A stretch of 64,000 bases of DNA from Sphingobacterium sp. PCS056 (GCF_023273895.1 NZ_CP096883.1:4464001-4528000); one strand, 5' to 3'. Positions 25,417 to 35,061 are shown, numbered from the stretch's first letter. The notes: generated by a model from the sequence alone, not told the origin. Made by a program: numbers and translations.

Positions 25417-26526
25417 ATGAAATATTATCTAATAGCAGGCGAAACTTCAGGAGATTTACATGGTGCAAACCTAATCAATGCATTAAAAATTGAAGACCCC
25501 GAAGCTACTTTTAGTATCGTTGGTGGTACGCAAATGGAGGAATCTGCCAATCAAAAAGCCCTGATTCACACTTCTGAAATGGCATTTATGGGATTTGTAG
25601 AAGTTTTAAAAAATTTAGGCACCATTTCAAAAAATCTAAAAAAGGTTAAGGAAGATATCATCAAACAAAATCCAGACTGCGTTATTTTAATCGATTTTCC
25701 TGGATTCAATCTAAAAATTGCAGATTTTGCGAAGAAAAAAGGTATTAAAACCTGTTATTATATCTCCCCTAAAGTATGGGCATGGAATCAAAAGCGAGTC
25801 GTTAAAATCAAACGAGTCGTAGATCACATGTTCTGTATTCTTCCCTTTGAAGTAGATTTCTATAAAAAATGGAAAATGCCCGTTGATTATGTCGGAAATC
25901 CACTTTTAGATGCGATTTCTTCCTATCAATTCAACCCTAATTTCATTGCCGAGCATCAACTTTCAGAAAGGCCTATTATCGCGCTACTTCCGGGAAGTCG
26001 TAAGATGGAAATTGCTAAATTGTTACCCGTCATGGCCAATTTAACGTACCTCTTCCCTATGCATCAATTTGTCATCGCTGGTGCTCCTAATTTTGATAAA
26101 TCTTATTATCAACAGTACCTTGGGGACCAACAGATTCCAATTGTATTTAATGCCACCTATGATCTACTGAAACATGCCGAAGCAGCGGTCGTGACAAGTG
26201 GAACAGCCACCTTAGAAACAGGAATTCTTAAAGTCCCTCAGGTGGTGGTTTACAAGGCTAATGCGCTGTCCATCTGGATTGCAAAACTTGTGATCAAAGT
26301 AAAGTTTATCTCCTTGGTCAATTTGATCAACGACTATCTATCTGTCCGCGAGCTTATCCAAGATGATTGTACCACCTATGATATTGCACAGGAATTAGAT
26401 CAATTGATCAATAAGCCTGAATATCGGGCTAGCGTACTGGAAAATTATGAAATATTGGCGCAAAAATTAGGTCAACCAGGTGCCTCAAACAAAACAGCTA
26501 AATTAATTGTTCAGTATATGAAGTAG
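25417..26526 (+). CDS. lpxB: Lipid-A-disaccharide synthase LpxB
   Basis: A GT19 glycosyltransferase that joins UDP-2,3-diacylglucosamine and lipid X in lipid A synthesis at the inner membrane. From ATG 25417 the protein is 369 residues and starts MKYYLIAGETSGDLHGANL, the family N-terminus. The YYISPKVWAWN, LPFEVDFY and LLPGSRKMEI motifs follow. The six extra codons back to TTG 25399 match nothing. The surE neighbour common in this phylum is absent. Confidence 0.95.
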   Translation: MKYYLIAGETSGDLHGANLINALKIEDPEATFSIVGGTQMEESANQKALIHTSEMAFMGFVEVLKNLGTISKNLKKVKEDIIKQNPDCVILIDFPGFNLKIADFAKKKGIKTCYYISPKVWAWNQKRVVKIKRVVDHMFCILPFEVDFYKKWKMPVDYVGNPLLDAISSYQFNPNFIAEHQLSERPIIALLPGSRKMEIAKLLPVMANLTYLFPMHQFVIAGAPNFDKSYYQQYLGDQQIPIVFNATYDLLKHAEAAVVTSGTATLETGILKVPQVVVYKANALSIWIAKLVIKVKFISLVNLINDYLSVRELIQDDCTTYDIAQELDQLINKPEYRASVLENYEILAQKLGQPGASNKTAKLIVQYMK

Positions 26527-26591
26527 CGAATTAAACTTTCAAAAACGCTATTCGTCAAATAGATGTTATTTAACAAAAATTACAAATAGCT

Positions 26592-27230
26592 ATGAAAAAA
26601 ATAATAACAATACTAACATGTGCCTTTCTGGCATTTCAGTCATATGCACAAAGTAATGTAGAGCACATCAGCAAATTGGAAATTGGGAAAAAGGCTAAAA
26701 AAGTCTACAATACCAAATCATCTGATTCAACAATCAATTTACATATTGATACCTTAATCATGGGAGATAAAGCGTCTTTGATGTTTTATGCGAATAAAAA
26801 TGTCAATCTCACTATTGGGCATGCCATTATTGGCAACAATGCTTCCATTTCAGGTACCGATAGTAAAAACAATGGATCAAATTTTGATATTCAAGCAAAT
26901 TTCCAAAAGTTAGGATCGCTATACATTGTAGCGAAAGGAGATAATGCCTTTAACGGAACAAGAACATTTCCAAATGGAAACGGTGGAAATGTAAAGTTAT
27001 CACTTTCAGAAAATAGTATCGTACCACAAAGGGAAAACAAGAAGCAACCCAATTATCTTCAGATCGCTAACGAAGGCGGAGGTAAAAATGTCAATGCAAC
27101 AAGTGATCTTCGATCAATTTATGATCGTGTGAGACAGGCACCAGCTGGATTACGAGGTCTTCCTCAGGGACAGATCTTCTCTGGAAGTCCGGGTATAGAT
27201 GGTAAGACAGAAATTATTACCATAAAATAA
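26592..27230 (+). CDS. Secreted protein of unknown function
   Basis: 212 residues with a signal peptide MKKIITILTCAFLAFQSYAQ. The mature part is rich in Asn/Gly/Ser with alternating short beta strands (HIDTLIMGDKASLMFYAN, LTIGHAIIGNNASISG in pattern), suggesting a beta-helical fold. I do not recognise the family. It lies 65 bp after lpxB and ends in a bidirectional terminator; a functional link to lipid A is not implied. Confidence 0.7.
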   Translation: MKKIITILTCAFLAFQSYAQSNVEHISKLEIGKKAKKVYNTKSSDSTINLHIDTLIMGDKASLMFYANKNVNLTIGHAIIGNNASISGTDSKNNGSNFDIQANFQKLGSLYIVAKGDNAFNGTRTFPNGNGGNVKLSLSENSIVPQRENKKQPNYLQIANEGGGKNVNATSDLRSIYDRVRQAPAGLRGLPQGQIFSGSPGIDGKTEIITIK

Positions 27231-27258
27231 AAATAGCGAGCCATGGCTCGCTATTTTT
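27229..27258. terminator. Bidirectional terminator between convergent genes
   Basis: AAAAATAGCGAGCC (27229-27242) and GGCTCGCTATTTTT (27245-27258) are perfect inverted copies, U-tailed in both directions. The left arm includes the last bases of the upstream stop codon. Confidence 0.92.
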
Positions 27259-27275
27259 ATTAGATACATGTTAGT

Positions 27276-28355
27276 CTAACGACAACCTTTCAGCTTTAAT
27301 TCATAAGCGACCACCAGCTTGGTCATTCTATCATAACGCGCCAATCCTTCTTGCTGATTATTATGTTTTAAATAGCCGTTATAGAAGATGCCAAAGACTT
27401 TATTAGTCCAACCTGTATAATTACTCCAAAAAACAGCCTCCTGCTTCAGATCATCTAATACAAGTTGTGAAAGCCTGTTTTTATAATTGGCAAACAATTC
27501 CTCATCGATCCCCCTCAGCTCCTGTAGCATATACGATGTTGTTTGTAAATAGCTAGAATAGCGGTAAAAAAGCTCTGGATGATTTTTCAGTCGAACATAG
27601 GCAATAAAATTTGCCTCATCTTCAAACCCCACCCCCTGTTGATGTGCCAATTCGTGAACATACGTAAAAGGGCTGGAAAAAACAGGCATTGCAGTATTGA
27701 CATGTGCTTCATGCGTAAAAGGATTAAAATATCCTGAGACACCAAAATAGGAAACCCAGTTACTATTGAGAGATCCCTTTGCACCGACTAAAGTCTTTGA
27801 AAGAAAAGATTGAAAAGTGGTATCCGAATACACTAACTCCACCATCTCTCTTCTTATTTTTGCATCCTGATGCTCCCATTGCTTTGGATTTATCTGGGCG
27901 CGTAAAACATTTGTCGAATCGAGACATGCTTCCAAAACGACAAGATAATCAGCTAACTTTAGACTATCTGTGCTTAAACCGGTATTCTGAACAATGGGTG
28001 TCCGGTAATAGTTCATCCCCCAGCTTATATAAAAAAACAAGTATAAGCCCAAAATTACATTAATAAGATACACCAGGAATCTACCCGCATGAGCGTATCT
28101 CTTTTTTAAAAGATGCCTAATAACGGTAAACACTAACATCAAAAGGAAAAAAACCGCAAAAAAATAAAATAAGTCTCCAATACTAAAAGGTAGATAACCA
28201 AAAATAGCTTGTGGCAAATATGAAAAAAAAGGATACCACATTCTTGAATAATAGTGTTCAATAAAAACAGTATTCTTTTCCAGAATAGTGATTACTGCAA
28301 TAATAGAACACAGTATTGCAAAACAAATAAGTGATTTCCTTAACATATACTTCAT
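27276..28355 (-). CDS. DUF3810 membrane protein with HExxH zinc-protease motif
   Basis: 359 residues. Three or so N-terminal helices (about 8-25, 45-80, 92-112) precede a soluble domain with HELAHQQGVGFEDEAN at 234-249: a zinc-binding HExxH followed by a downstream Glu, the arrangement of a gluzincin-like peptidase. DUF3810 is known from Bacteroidota and Firmicutes and is uncharacterised. It starts 7 bp after ndpA, so they probably share a transcript. Confidence 0.88.
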   Translation of the reverse strand: MKYMLRKSLICFAILCSIIAVITILEKNTVFIEHYYSRMWYPFFSYLPQAIFGYLPFSIGDLFYFFAVFFLLMLVFTVIRHLLKKRYAHAGRFLVYLINVILGLYLFFYISWGMNYYRTPIVQNTGLSTDSLKLADYLVVLEACLDSTNVLRAQINPKQWEHQDAKIRREMVELVYSDTTFQSFLSKTLVGAKGSLNSNWVSYFGVSGYFNPFTHEAHVNTAMPVFSSPFTYVHELAHQQGVGFEDEANFIAYVRLKNHPELFYRYSSYLQTTSYMLQELRGIDEELFANYKNRLSQLVLDDLKQEAVFWSNYTGWTNKVFGIFYNGYLKHNNQQEGLARYDRMTKLVVAYELKLKGCR

Positions 28356-28362
28356 TTAAAAT

Positions 28363-29418
28363 TTAGCTCTCATTTTCAAAATATAGCTTATAATAGTTCA
28401 TTCCCTTTTCTTCATCAAATCCCTTTTCAATATATTCTCGTTTCCCATGCAAATAAACATGAAAATTTTTATCCAGCTTTAATACTGTCTTATAAGAAGC
28501 TTCCATTTTCTTGACGGCTTTATCTGCTATATCAAAACTGCTTTGAAAAGGGGAATCAAATTCATCTTCAAACCCAGATCTGAAGTCATTAAACATGGTT
28601 GCCGCAATAGGATTACCGATTACTTCCTCTTCAAATTCTTCTTGATCAAAAGTCTCTTTCTCTTTGAAGTAATTCAATGATTTGTTGAGCAGATCAATCT
28701 TATCAGCCTTTTCTAGCTCAAACATATCATCCAACTTCTCATTTACAAAGTTTTTGTAGACCTTTAGATAATTGCCAGTTTGATTAAAATCATCATTTCG
28801 AATTTTAATATTTAGAAAATCATCTTTCCAATAGACAGCCTCGGTTTTATTGGTTTGATCCACAACCAGTACTTTGAATCCCTCCTCCTCTTCAACATTC
28901 ACAATGATGACACCTTTATCCAGTTTATTGATATTAATCGCTTCCTCTTCGTAATCCAGTTGAAAACCACCTTGATTTGGATAAACCTTGAGATAAGTTT
29001 CCTTATTTTCTGATTTAAAAATTCCGATTGCATCATGATTTTCCCCTTCAATCTGTATATTTTTTAAAGAGACCACATATACTTCACCCGGTTTAATCTT
29101 AGGATGCATACAGACCTCATACAGATGCTTTGCTACTTGTTGAGAAAATTCATGAAAAGGTAATTGCTCCTTGAAGAACTGTTTGGTAAAGTGATAAATT
29201 TCATTCAGTTCCAGCTCCCCATTGGGATGAAACAAGCGATATACCTCATTTACTTTTGCAAAAGGACTCATAAAGTAGTGCATCAGAAGAGGAGGCAGCA
29301 CTTCGTCATTTTCCAAAGGAACAGGTTGTTCCGATAAAATATAAAATTCTTCCTGCGACTTATTTCCTACACGGTGGATAGCAAGTTGATCAAAAGTAGC
29401 ATCTTGATGAAAAAACAT
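28363..29418 (-). CDS. Nucleoid-associated protein, NdpA/YejK family
   Basis: 351 residues matching the nucleoid-associated NdpA family along its length: N-terminal AIHRVGNK, the YFMSPF segment near residue 48, the GIFKSE...YLKV central core and the acidic C-terminal half. In E. coli YejK binds the nucleoid and interacts with topoisomerases. A cluster HDAC-like, ndpA, DUF3810 is formed by short gaps of 23 and 7 bp. Confidence 0.87.
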   Translation of the reverse strand: MFFHQDATFDQLAIHRVGNKSQEEFYILSEQPVPLENDEVLPPLLMHYFMSPFAKVNEVYRLFHPNGELELNEIYHFTKQFFKEQLPFHEFSQQVAKHLYEVCMHPKIKPGEVYVVSLKNIQIEGENHDAIGIFKSENKETYLKVYPNQGGFQLDYEEEAININKLDKGVIIVNVEEEEGFKVLVVDQTNKTEAVYWKDDFLNIKIRNDDFNQTGNYLKVYKNFVNEKLDDMFELEKADKIDLLNKSLNYFKEKETFDQEEFEEEVIGNPIAATMFNDFRSGFEDEFDSPFQSSFDIADKAVKKMEASYKTVLKLDKNFHVYLHGKREYIEKGFDEEKGMNYYKLYFENES

Positions 29419-29441
29419 AGTTCTTATTTAAATCTGTATTA

Positions 29442-30347
29442 TTAAAAATTATATAAATCGACAGCGATCTTAAATGTTTGGCAATGTGCATTGACAATAT
29501 CTCTGATATGCATAGAATATCCTCCCCCCATACTGACCTGAACAGGGATTTTATTGGTCACACAAAGGGTAAAAACAAATTCATCACGCATCCGGCAAGC
29601 CTCAGGAGATAGTTTGAGTTTGCCTAATTTATCCGTTGCCAGTATATCCACACCCGCTTGGTAAAAGACAAAATCGGGTTTTACCTTTTTAAAAATTAGC
29701 GGCAAAGAATCACCTAATAGTTGCAAATATACATCATCTTCGAGACCATCAGCAACAGGAATGTCCAAATCCGACTGTTCTTTGATAAATGGAAAGTTTT
29801 TATCTCCGTGAATAGAATACGTGAACACACGGTCATCATCACGAAAAATATGTGCTGTTCCATTTCCTTGATGTACATCCAAGTCAATGATTAAAATCCT
29901 GTTTGCTAACTGCTTATTAAGCAAATAGCGCGCTGCCACAGCTTGATCATTAAGCAAGCAAAATCCTTCACCAAAGTCATAGCCTGCATGGTGTGTCCCT
30001 CCTGCAATATTAAAAGAAATATTATATTTTAGTGCATACAGCGCACACTGAATGGTACCATCGACCAGATAGCGTTCGCGATCAACAAGACTTTTTGTCA
30101 AAGGAAAACCGATCCTACGAATCATTTTAGCGTTTAATGTCAAATCAAAGATATCCCGAACATATATAGGGTCGTGAGCTAGACATGCTGTTTCAAAAGA
30201 AGCCAGAGCAGGTTCGAAAAAATTTTCCTTTCTCACAACACCTTCATGTAAAAGCTGTAAAGGAATCAATTCATATTTTTCCATCGGAAATCGATGACCT
30301 TCTCGTACGGGATGAATATATTCGGGATGGAACGCAATCTTCAACAA
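29442..30347 (-). CDS. Histone-deacetylase-family (class II/acetoin-type) hydrolase
   Basis: 301 residues of the arginase/deacetylase fold. The catalytic His pair is in GGTHHAGYDFGEGFC and the Zn-binding Asp-x-His in IIDLDVHQGNGTA; the second Asp lies in YQAGVDILATD. It removes acetyl groups from lysine, polyamine or acetoin-pathway substrates; the real one is unknown. No ATG fits the N-terminus. I accept TTG 30347 because residues from LKIAFHPEYIHPVREGH match the family start; a second TTG follows directly. Confidence 0.87.
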   Translation of the reverse strand: MLKIAFHPEYIHPVREGHRFPMEKYELIPLQLLHEGVVRKENFFEPALASFETACLAHDPIYVRDIFDLTLNAKMIRRIGFPLTKSLVDRERYLVDGTIQCALYALKYNISFNIAGGTHHAGYDFGEGFCLLNDQAVAARYLLNKQLANRILIIDLDVHQGNGTAHIFRDDDRVFTYSIHGDKNFPFIKEQSDLDIPVADGLEDDVYLQLLGDSLPLIFKKVKPDFVFYQAGVDILATDKLGKLKLSPEACRMRDEFVFTLCVTNKIPVQVSMGGGYSMHIRDIVNAHCQTFKIAVDLYNF

Positions 30348-30475
30348 AGCAGTATATTTAAAACTTCACTAAGATAATAAAAAGGATATTTAATGGTTTT
30401 TATTATGGATAATATTTAAAAATAATTGTTTCCCCCTATAAAAAATAGCATATTTGATTTCAACTCATTACATTT

Positions 30476-31111
30476 ATGGAACTTAGCACCAAACCACAAT
30501 TATCAACCGAAGAGCAGCGTGTATTAGGCGCTTTGATCGAAAAGTCAAAGGTCACTCCAGAATATTATCCGATGTCACTGAACGGTCTCCAAAGCGCCTG
30601 CAATCAAAAAACCGCTAGAAGACCCGTCGTACAATACTCCGATGAAACCATTATCAATACCTTAGCCATATTAAAGAAAAAAGGACTTATTGCACATGTT
30701 GTGGGTGGTGGAAGCCGCGTGACCAAGTATAAACACAATTTTGCCATACAATTTCCGTTGGTACCATCAGAATTAGCGATTATATGTCTACTCTTACTAC
30801 GTGGACCGTTAACTGCAGGCGAAATAAACTCCAATTCAGGACGTCTTTACGATTTTGAAGCTTTAGAGGATATCACAGCCCAGTTAGATAAGTTAGCAGC
30901 AGAAGGATTCGTAAGAGCACTCGATAAACAACCAGGACATAAAGAAATCAGATATATTCATCTGTTAGGCGACGTTGATCTGGAACAATTTGAACAAACT
31001 CCTGCTACATCGGAAAGCACTGCACTTCTACAAAAAAGAATTGAAACATTGGAACTTGAATTAGCACAACTGAAACAACAATTTCAGGAATTTTGGGATG
31101 AATTACATTAA
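30476..31111 (+). CDS. YceH family protein (DUF480)
   Basis: 211 residues: two winged-helix domains. The N-terminal LSTEEQRVLGALIEKSKVTP followed by YYPMSLNGL..ACNQK is the DUF480 signature; a coiled C-terminal tail (about 180-211) follows. The winged-helix architecture suggests DNA binding but no regulon is known. Confidence 0.9.
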   Translation: MELSTKPQLSTEEQRVLGALIEKSKVTPEYYPMSLNGLQSACNQKTARRPVVQYSDETIINTLAILKKKGLIAHVVGGGSRVTKYKHNFAIQFPLVPSELAIICLLLLRGPLTAGEINSNSGRLYDFEALEDITAQLDKLAAEGFVRALDKQPGHKEIRYIHLLGDVDLEQFEQTPATSESTALLQKRIETLELELAQLKQQFQEFWDELH

Positions 31112-31152
31112 TACTTAATCAAAATCAATCCTTTTTTTAAGAAAATAACAAG

Positions 31153-31272
31153 ATGTATGTTGATTTTTTCATCCGAGAGGTGCACCCAATGGAAGAGGTA
31201 TCTATCTATGATTTCAAGAATCAAACGATTCAATATATTAACATGTTCGATCCCATGGCAAATTGGAAATGA
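31153..31272 (+). CDS. Possible 39-residue small ORF or gene remnant
   Basis: ATG to TGA encodes 39 residues rich in hydrophobic and acidic residues (MYVDFFIREVHP... to ...MANWK). It fills the gap between yceH and the DUF72 gene. I do not recognise it, see no clear promoter or ribosome site, and it could equally be a degraded 3' end of a lost gene. Confidence 0.22.
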   Translation: MYVDFFIREVHPMEEVSIYDFKNQTIQYINMFDPMANWK

Positions 31273-31337
31273 AAAGTTGTATAGTATAATTAAACTTCAT
31301 GACGCTTAATTTGTTATAAAGTATAAAAACATAAAAT

Positions 31338-32213
31338 ATGAAATTTGGACAAGTCACGAACCCCCAGGATATCGATTTTAACTTACCAGCGATCTCCCCT
31401 GAAACATTGAAATTACTCAAGCAGCATAAGAATAAAGCATCCTTTGAAGTTTATGTGGGCTGTGCCAAGTGGAATAAGACAGAATTGAAAGGCTTCTATC
31501 CAAGAGGAACTAAAGACGAACTCACTTATTACAGCAATCAATTTAATAGTATTGAATTAAATGCAACTTTCTACCATGCACCATCCAAGGAGCAAGTAGA
31601 AACTTGGAAGAATAAGACACCTGCAGATTTTAAGTTTTTTCCTAAAATACCGCAGTCTATCAGTCATTATAGTCGTCTATTGAATACCGAAGAAAAAGTA
31701 AAAGAATTTACTGACAATATCGTTTTTTTCGAAGAGAAGTTAGGGATGATTTTTTTGCAGATGCACGATAACTATAAACCAAAAGACATGGAACGCTTGC
31801 GTGAGTTTCTGTCAAAATTTCCAAAAGGTCTTCCACTAGCAGTAGAAGTACGAAATCAGGAATGGTTTTCAGATCCCAAAATAGCTGAGGCTTACTTTCA
31901 ACTACTTGAAGAGTTTAGTATTACAAATGTCTTGGTTGATACAGCAGGGCGGCGTGACCTATTGCACATGCGCTTGACTACACCTATCGCCTTTATACGG
32001 TATGTTGGTGCCAATCATGCTTCGGATTACTCCAGATTGGATGAATGGATTGCGGTTATTAAACAATGGCGAAAAGCAGGACTGCAAAAGTTATATTTCT
32101 TTATCCACCAAAATATAGAAGTGGAGTCTCCTCTATTGGCAACTTATTTTATTCAACAATTAAATGCAGAGTTTGGTCTAAGTATCGTTTGTCCAAATAA
32201 AGGTAACGCCTAG
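31338..32213 (+). CDS. DUF72 protein (YecE family)
   Basis: 291 residues with the TIM-barrel DUF72 marks: VYVGCAKWNKTELKGFYP near residue 35, QFNSIELNATFYH, and VEVRNQEWF later. The family is uncharacterised. It has a terminator 15 bp after its stop and faces enolase. Confidence 0.9.
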   Translation: MKFGQVTNPQDIDFNLPAISPETLKLLKQHKNKASFEVYVGCAKWNKTELKGFYPRGTKDELTYYSNQFNSIELNATFYHAPSKEQVETWKNKTPADFKFFPKIPQSISHYSRLLNTEEKVKEFTDNIVFFEEKLGMIFLQMHDNYKPKDMERLREFLSKFPKGLPLAVEVRNQEWFSDPKIAEAYFQLLEEFSITNVLVDTAGRRDLLHMRLTTPIAFIRYVGANHASDYSRLDEWIAVIKQWRKAGLQKLYFFIHQNIEVESPLLATYFIQQLNAEFGLSIVCPNKGNA

Positions 32214-32227
32214 AACTGGAAAAAATC

Positions 32228-32257
32228 AAAAAGCCTAATCAAATGACTAGGCTTTTT
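32228..32257. terminator. Terminator between DUF72 gene and enolase
   Basis: AAAAAGCCTA (32228-32237) and TAGGCTTTTT (32248-32257), extended by two more pairs, with U-tails on both strands. Confidence 0.87.
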
Positions 32258-32280
32258 ACTTTTATGCTTTATTAAAAAGA

Positions 32281-33577
32281 TTATTTTTTAGCAAAACGGA
32301 AGTTTTTACCAATAAAACGTGCATTTGCACCTAATTCTTCTTCAATACGTAATAATTGATTGTATTTAGCCATACGATCCGAACGTGAAGCAGAACCTGT
32401 TTTAATCTGACCACAGTTCAATGCAACAGCTAAATCAGCAATTGTCGAATCTTCAGTCTCTCCAGAACGGTGCGACATTACTGACGTATAATTTGAATGC
32501 TGTGCCAAAGTAACCGCATTGATTGTTTCCGTCAAAGATCCAATTTGATTAACTTTTACCAAGATTGAGTTTGCAGTATCGGTATCAACACCTTGTTGCA
32601 AACGTTTTGTATTCGTAACAAATAAATCATCACCAACTAACTGGATCGTTGCACCGATTTTTTCAGTTAACAATTTCCATCCAGACCAGTCATCTTCCTG
32701 CATACCATCTTCAATAGAAATAATCGGATATTTCTCAGTCAATTCTGCTAAATAAGCAACTTGCTCTTCAGAAGTACGGATAGCACCTTTATCACCTTCA
32801 AATTTAGTATAATCGTATTTTCCGTTTACATAAAATTCAGATGCAGCACAATCTAAAGCCAAACAGATATCAGAACCTGGTTTGTAACCTGCTGCTTCGA
32901 TAGCTTTTAAAACAGTTTCAATAGCATCTTCAGTACCATCAAAAGTTGGAGCAAAACCACCCTCATCACCTACTGCTGTAGATAAACCACGGTCATGTAA
33001 AATCTTTTTCAAGTTATGGAATACTTCTGTTCCCCAGCGCAAAGCTTCTGAGAATGAAGGTGCACCTACTGGCATAATCATAAACTCTTGGAAAGCAATA
33101 GGAGCATCAGAGTGAGAACCACCATTAATGATGTTCATCATCGGAATAGGTAATGTATTGGCATTAACACCACCAATATAACGGTATAGAGGTTGACGAG
33201 ACTCTTGCGCAGCAGCTTTTGCAACAGCTAAAGAAACACCCAAAATAGCATTAGCGCCTAAATTTCCTTTATTTTCAGTGCCGTCCAAATCAATCATGAT
33301 TTTGTCGATTGCATTTTGTTCAAAAAACGTCAACACCTGCCAAAGCTTCAGCAATTTTAGTATTTACATTTTCTACTGCTTTCAAAACACCTTTACCTAA
33401 GTATTTTGATTTATCACCATCACGCAACTCTACTGCTTCGTGAACACCTGTAGAAGCACCAGAAGGTACTGCAGCACGTCCAACGAAACCATTCTGTGTC
33501 GTTACATCTACTTCGATAGTAGGATTTCCGCGCGAATCCAAAATCTGACGCGCATGTACATCAATAATTAAACTCAT
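32281..33577 (-). pseudogene. eno: Enolase, interrupted by an apparent 1-base insertion
   Basis: Converts 2-phosphoglycerate to phosphoenolpyruvate. The first 85 residues (33577 down to about 33323) end ...EALAGVDVF and stop; the remainder continues one base off as EQNAIDKIMIDLDGTENKG. The switch lies at T6 on the minus strand (A6 at 33322-33327), where five would keep frame. Removing one base gives 431 residues, exactly family length, with GGSHSDAPIAFQEFM and SHRSGETEDS intact. Enolase is essential and the rest is conserved, so a sequencing error is the best reading. Confidence 0.93.
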
Positions 33578-33622
33578 TGTAATATTGGTTTAAACTTTTT
33601 ATATAGTATTTTATACAATACT

Positions 33623-33674
33623 TAGTGTAATTTTTACACTAAAAAATTATATTCTGATTTAATAATCAAATATA
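33623..33674 (-). promoter_or_regulatory. eno promoter box and leader hairpin
   Basis: On the minus strand TATATTTG (33674-33667) fits TAnnTTTG and gives an about 85-nt leader. The leader contains a perfect hairpin TAGTGTAA (33623-33630)/TTACACTA (33634-33641) with a 3-nt loop. No fluoride aptamer is present here, although enolase is the classic fluoride target. Confidence 0.5.
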
Positions 33675-33743
33675 AATAAAATTGGGCTGATTAAAAAACG
33701 TAAAAACACAATTTTATGGCAAGAATGAATAGCTAAAGAACAA

Positions 33744-33774
33744 AAAAAAGAGGTTAGCAAATCGCTAACCCCTC
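33744..33774 (-). terminator. Terminator of carA
   Basis: GAGGTTAGC (33750-33758) pairs with GCTAACC(C)CTC (33764-33774) and on the minus strand runs into TCTTTTTTTT. Confidence 0.87.
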
Positions 33775-33789
33775 TCCTATACGTATTCA

Positions 33790-34890
33790 TTATTTTTTTA
33801 TCAATTCAATGAAATCATCAAATAAATAACGTGAATCATGTGGACCAGGTGATGACTCTGGGTGATATTGTACCGAGAATGCATTTTTACCGATCACACG
33901 GATACCTTCAATCGATTGATCATTTAAGTTGATATGGGTTACTTCAACTTTATCAGACTGTTCAATATCTTCTGCAACTACACCAAAACCGTGATTCTGC
34001 GATGTAATTTCACAACGATTGGCAATGATGTTTTTCACAGGATGATTGATACCACGATGTCCATTGTGCATTTTCTGAGTACGAATATCATTTGCTAAGG
34101 CCAATATCTGATGCCCTAGACAAATTCCAAACATAGGCTGATCTGCTGCTAAAATGTCTTTTACGGTTTGTATTGCGTAACTCATCGCAGATGGATCACC
34201 AGGACCATTAGAGATAAAATATCCAGCAGGATTCCATTCTTGCATTTCAGCAAAAGTTGTTTTAGCAGGAAATACCTTGGCATAAACTTCTCTTTGATCG
34301 AAATTGCGAAGAATATTTTTCTTAATCCCTAGATCTAGTACTGCAACACGAACCGGAGCATCTTCATTACCGTAGAAATAAGGTTCGGTAGTCGATACCT
34401 GAGATGATAATTCAAGTCCATCCATAGATGGAACAGTAGCTAATGTTGCTTTTAAAGATTCAACATCTAAATTCTCAGATGAAATAATCGCATTCATAGC
34501 CCCTTTGTTGCGGATATGACGCACTAAAGATCGCGTATCAATATCAGAAATACCAACTAGATTTCCTTCTTCAAAATAGCTTTGAATAGATTCATCAGCC
34601 ATTTTACGACTATAGTTAATATTATAATTCTTACAAACTAGTCCTGCTATTTGAATCTTACCTGATTCTGTGTCATCTTCATCAATTCCATAGTTACCAA
34701 TATGGGCATTGGTTGTTACCATGATTTGTCCGAAGTATGAAGGGTCGGTAAAAATCTCTTGATAACCTGTAGTTCCGGTATTGAAACAAATCTCGCCAGT
34801 AGTCGTTCCAATTTTACCCGCTGCCTTTCCGTGATAAACTGTTCCGTCTTCTAAAACTAAAATTGCAGGCAATTTGCTGTAGTTGGTCAT
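33790..34890 (-). CDS. carA: Carbamoyl-phosphate synthase small subunit
   Basis: The glutaminase subunit that supplies ammonia for carbamoyl phosphate, the shared precursor of pyrimidines and arginine. 366 residues: the N-terminal CPSase-small domain (about 8-140) and a class I glutamine amidotransferase domain with nucleophile Cys257 in FGICLGHQ and the HPE triad part QYHPESSPGP near the end. carB is not adjacent in the window. A leader with a terminator hairpin precedes the gene, so transcription is likely attenuated. Confidence 0.96.
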   Translation of the reverse strand: MTNYSKLPAILVLEDGTVYHGKAAGKIGTTTGEICFNTGTTGYQEIFTDPSYFGQIMVTTNAHIGNYGIDEDDTESGKIQIAGLVCKNYNINYSRKMADESIQSYFEEGNLVGISDIDTRSLVRHIRNKGAMNAIISSENLDVESLKATLATVPSMDGLELSSQVSTTEPYFYGNEDAPVRVAVLDLGIKKNILRNFDQREVYAKVFPAKTTFAEMQEWNPAGYFISNGPGDPSAMSYAIQTVKDILAADQPMFGICLGHQILALANDIRTQKMHNGHRGINHPVKNIIANRCEITSQNHGFGVVAEDIEQSDKVEVTHINLNDQSIEGIRVIGKNAFSVQYHPESSPGPHDSRYLFDDFIELIKK

Positions 34891-34948
34891 TATTTATTAA
34901 ATATAAAATTGTTTTTAATAATTCCTTGCTTGATCGAAGTTTGGTGTA

Positions 34949-34970
34949 TAAAAAAAGCCCTAAATGGGCT
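34949..34970 (-). terminator. Intrinsic terminator within the carA leader (attenuator)
   Basis: On the minus strand AGCCC (34970-34966) pairs with GGGCT (34960-34956) around ATTTA, and T6-7 follows. It lies about 60 nt before the carA ATG and downstream of the leader promoter, so it can only stop carA transcription early. Confidence 0.72.
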
Positions 34971-34980
34971 AAATTATCAA

Positions 34981-35055
34981 CTAAAAAATTGATTTAACGA
35001 TAACGAATTTATCGTTCTTTATAACATTTGCGAAAGCATTTACTTCAATTTTCAC
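34981..35055 (-). CDS. Candidate carA leader peptide (24 codons)
   Basis: GTG start at 35055 six bases after the -7 box, stop TAG at 34983-34981. The peptide is MKIEVNAFANVIKNDKFVIV followed by KSIF. Its last codons contain a U6 tract (CAATTTTTTAG) just ahead of the terminator hairpin. Two further stems lie within it: AACGATAA/TTATCGTT and ATCAA/TTGAT. The layout matches translation-coupled, UTP-sensitive attenuation as in E. coli pyrBI, but translation is unproven. Confidence 0.4.
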   Translation of the reverse strand: MKIEVNAFANVIKNDKFVIVKSIF

Positions 35056-35061
35056 AGGAGA

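Noticed and set aside
33320..33354. Separate second gene starting MLKLWQVLTFF for the enolase body
   Set aside because: These residues are the wrong-frame reading of the real enolase segment EALAGVDVF; the two pieces are one gene with a frame error.
33578..33740. Fluoride riboswitch in front of enolase
   Set aside because: Looked for because enolase is fluoride-sensitive; the leader has a simple hairpin but none of the conserved aptamer bases.
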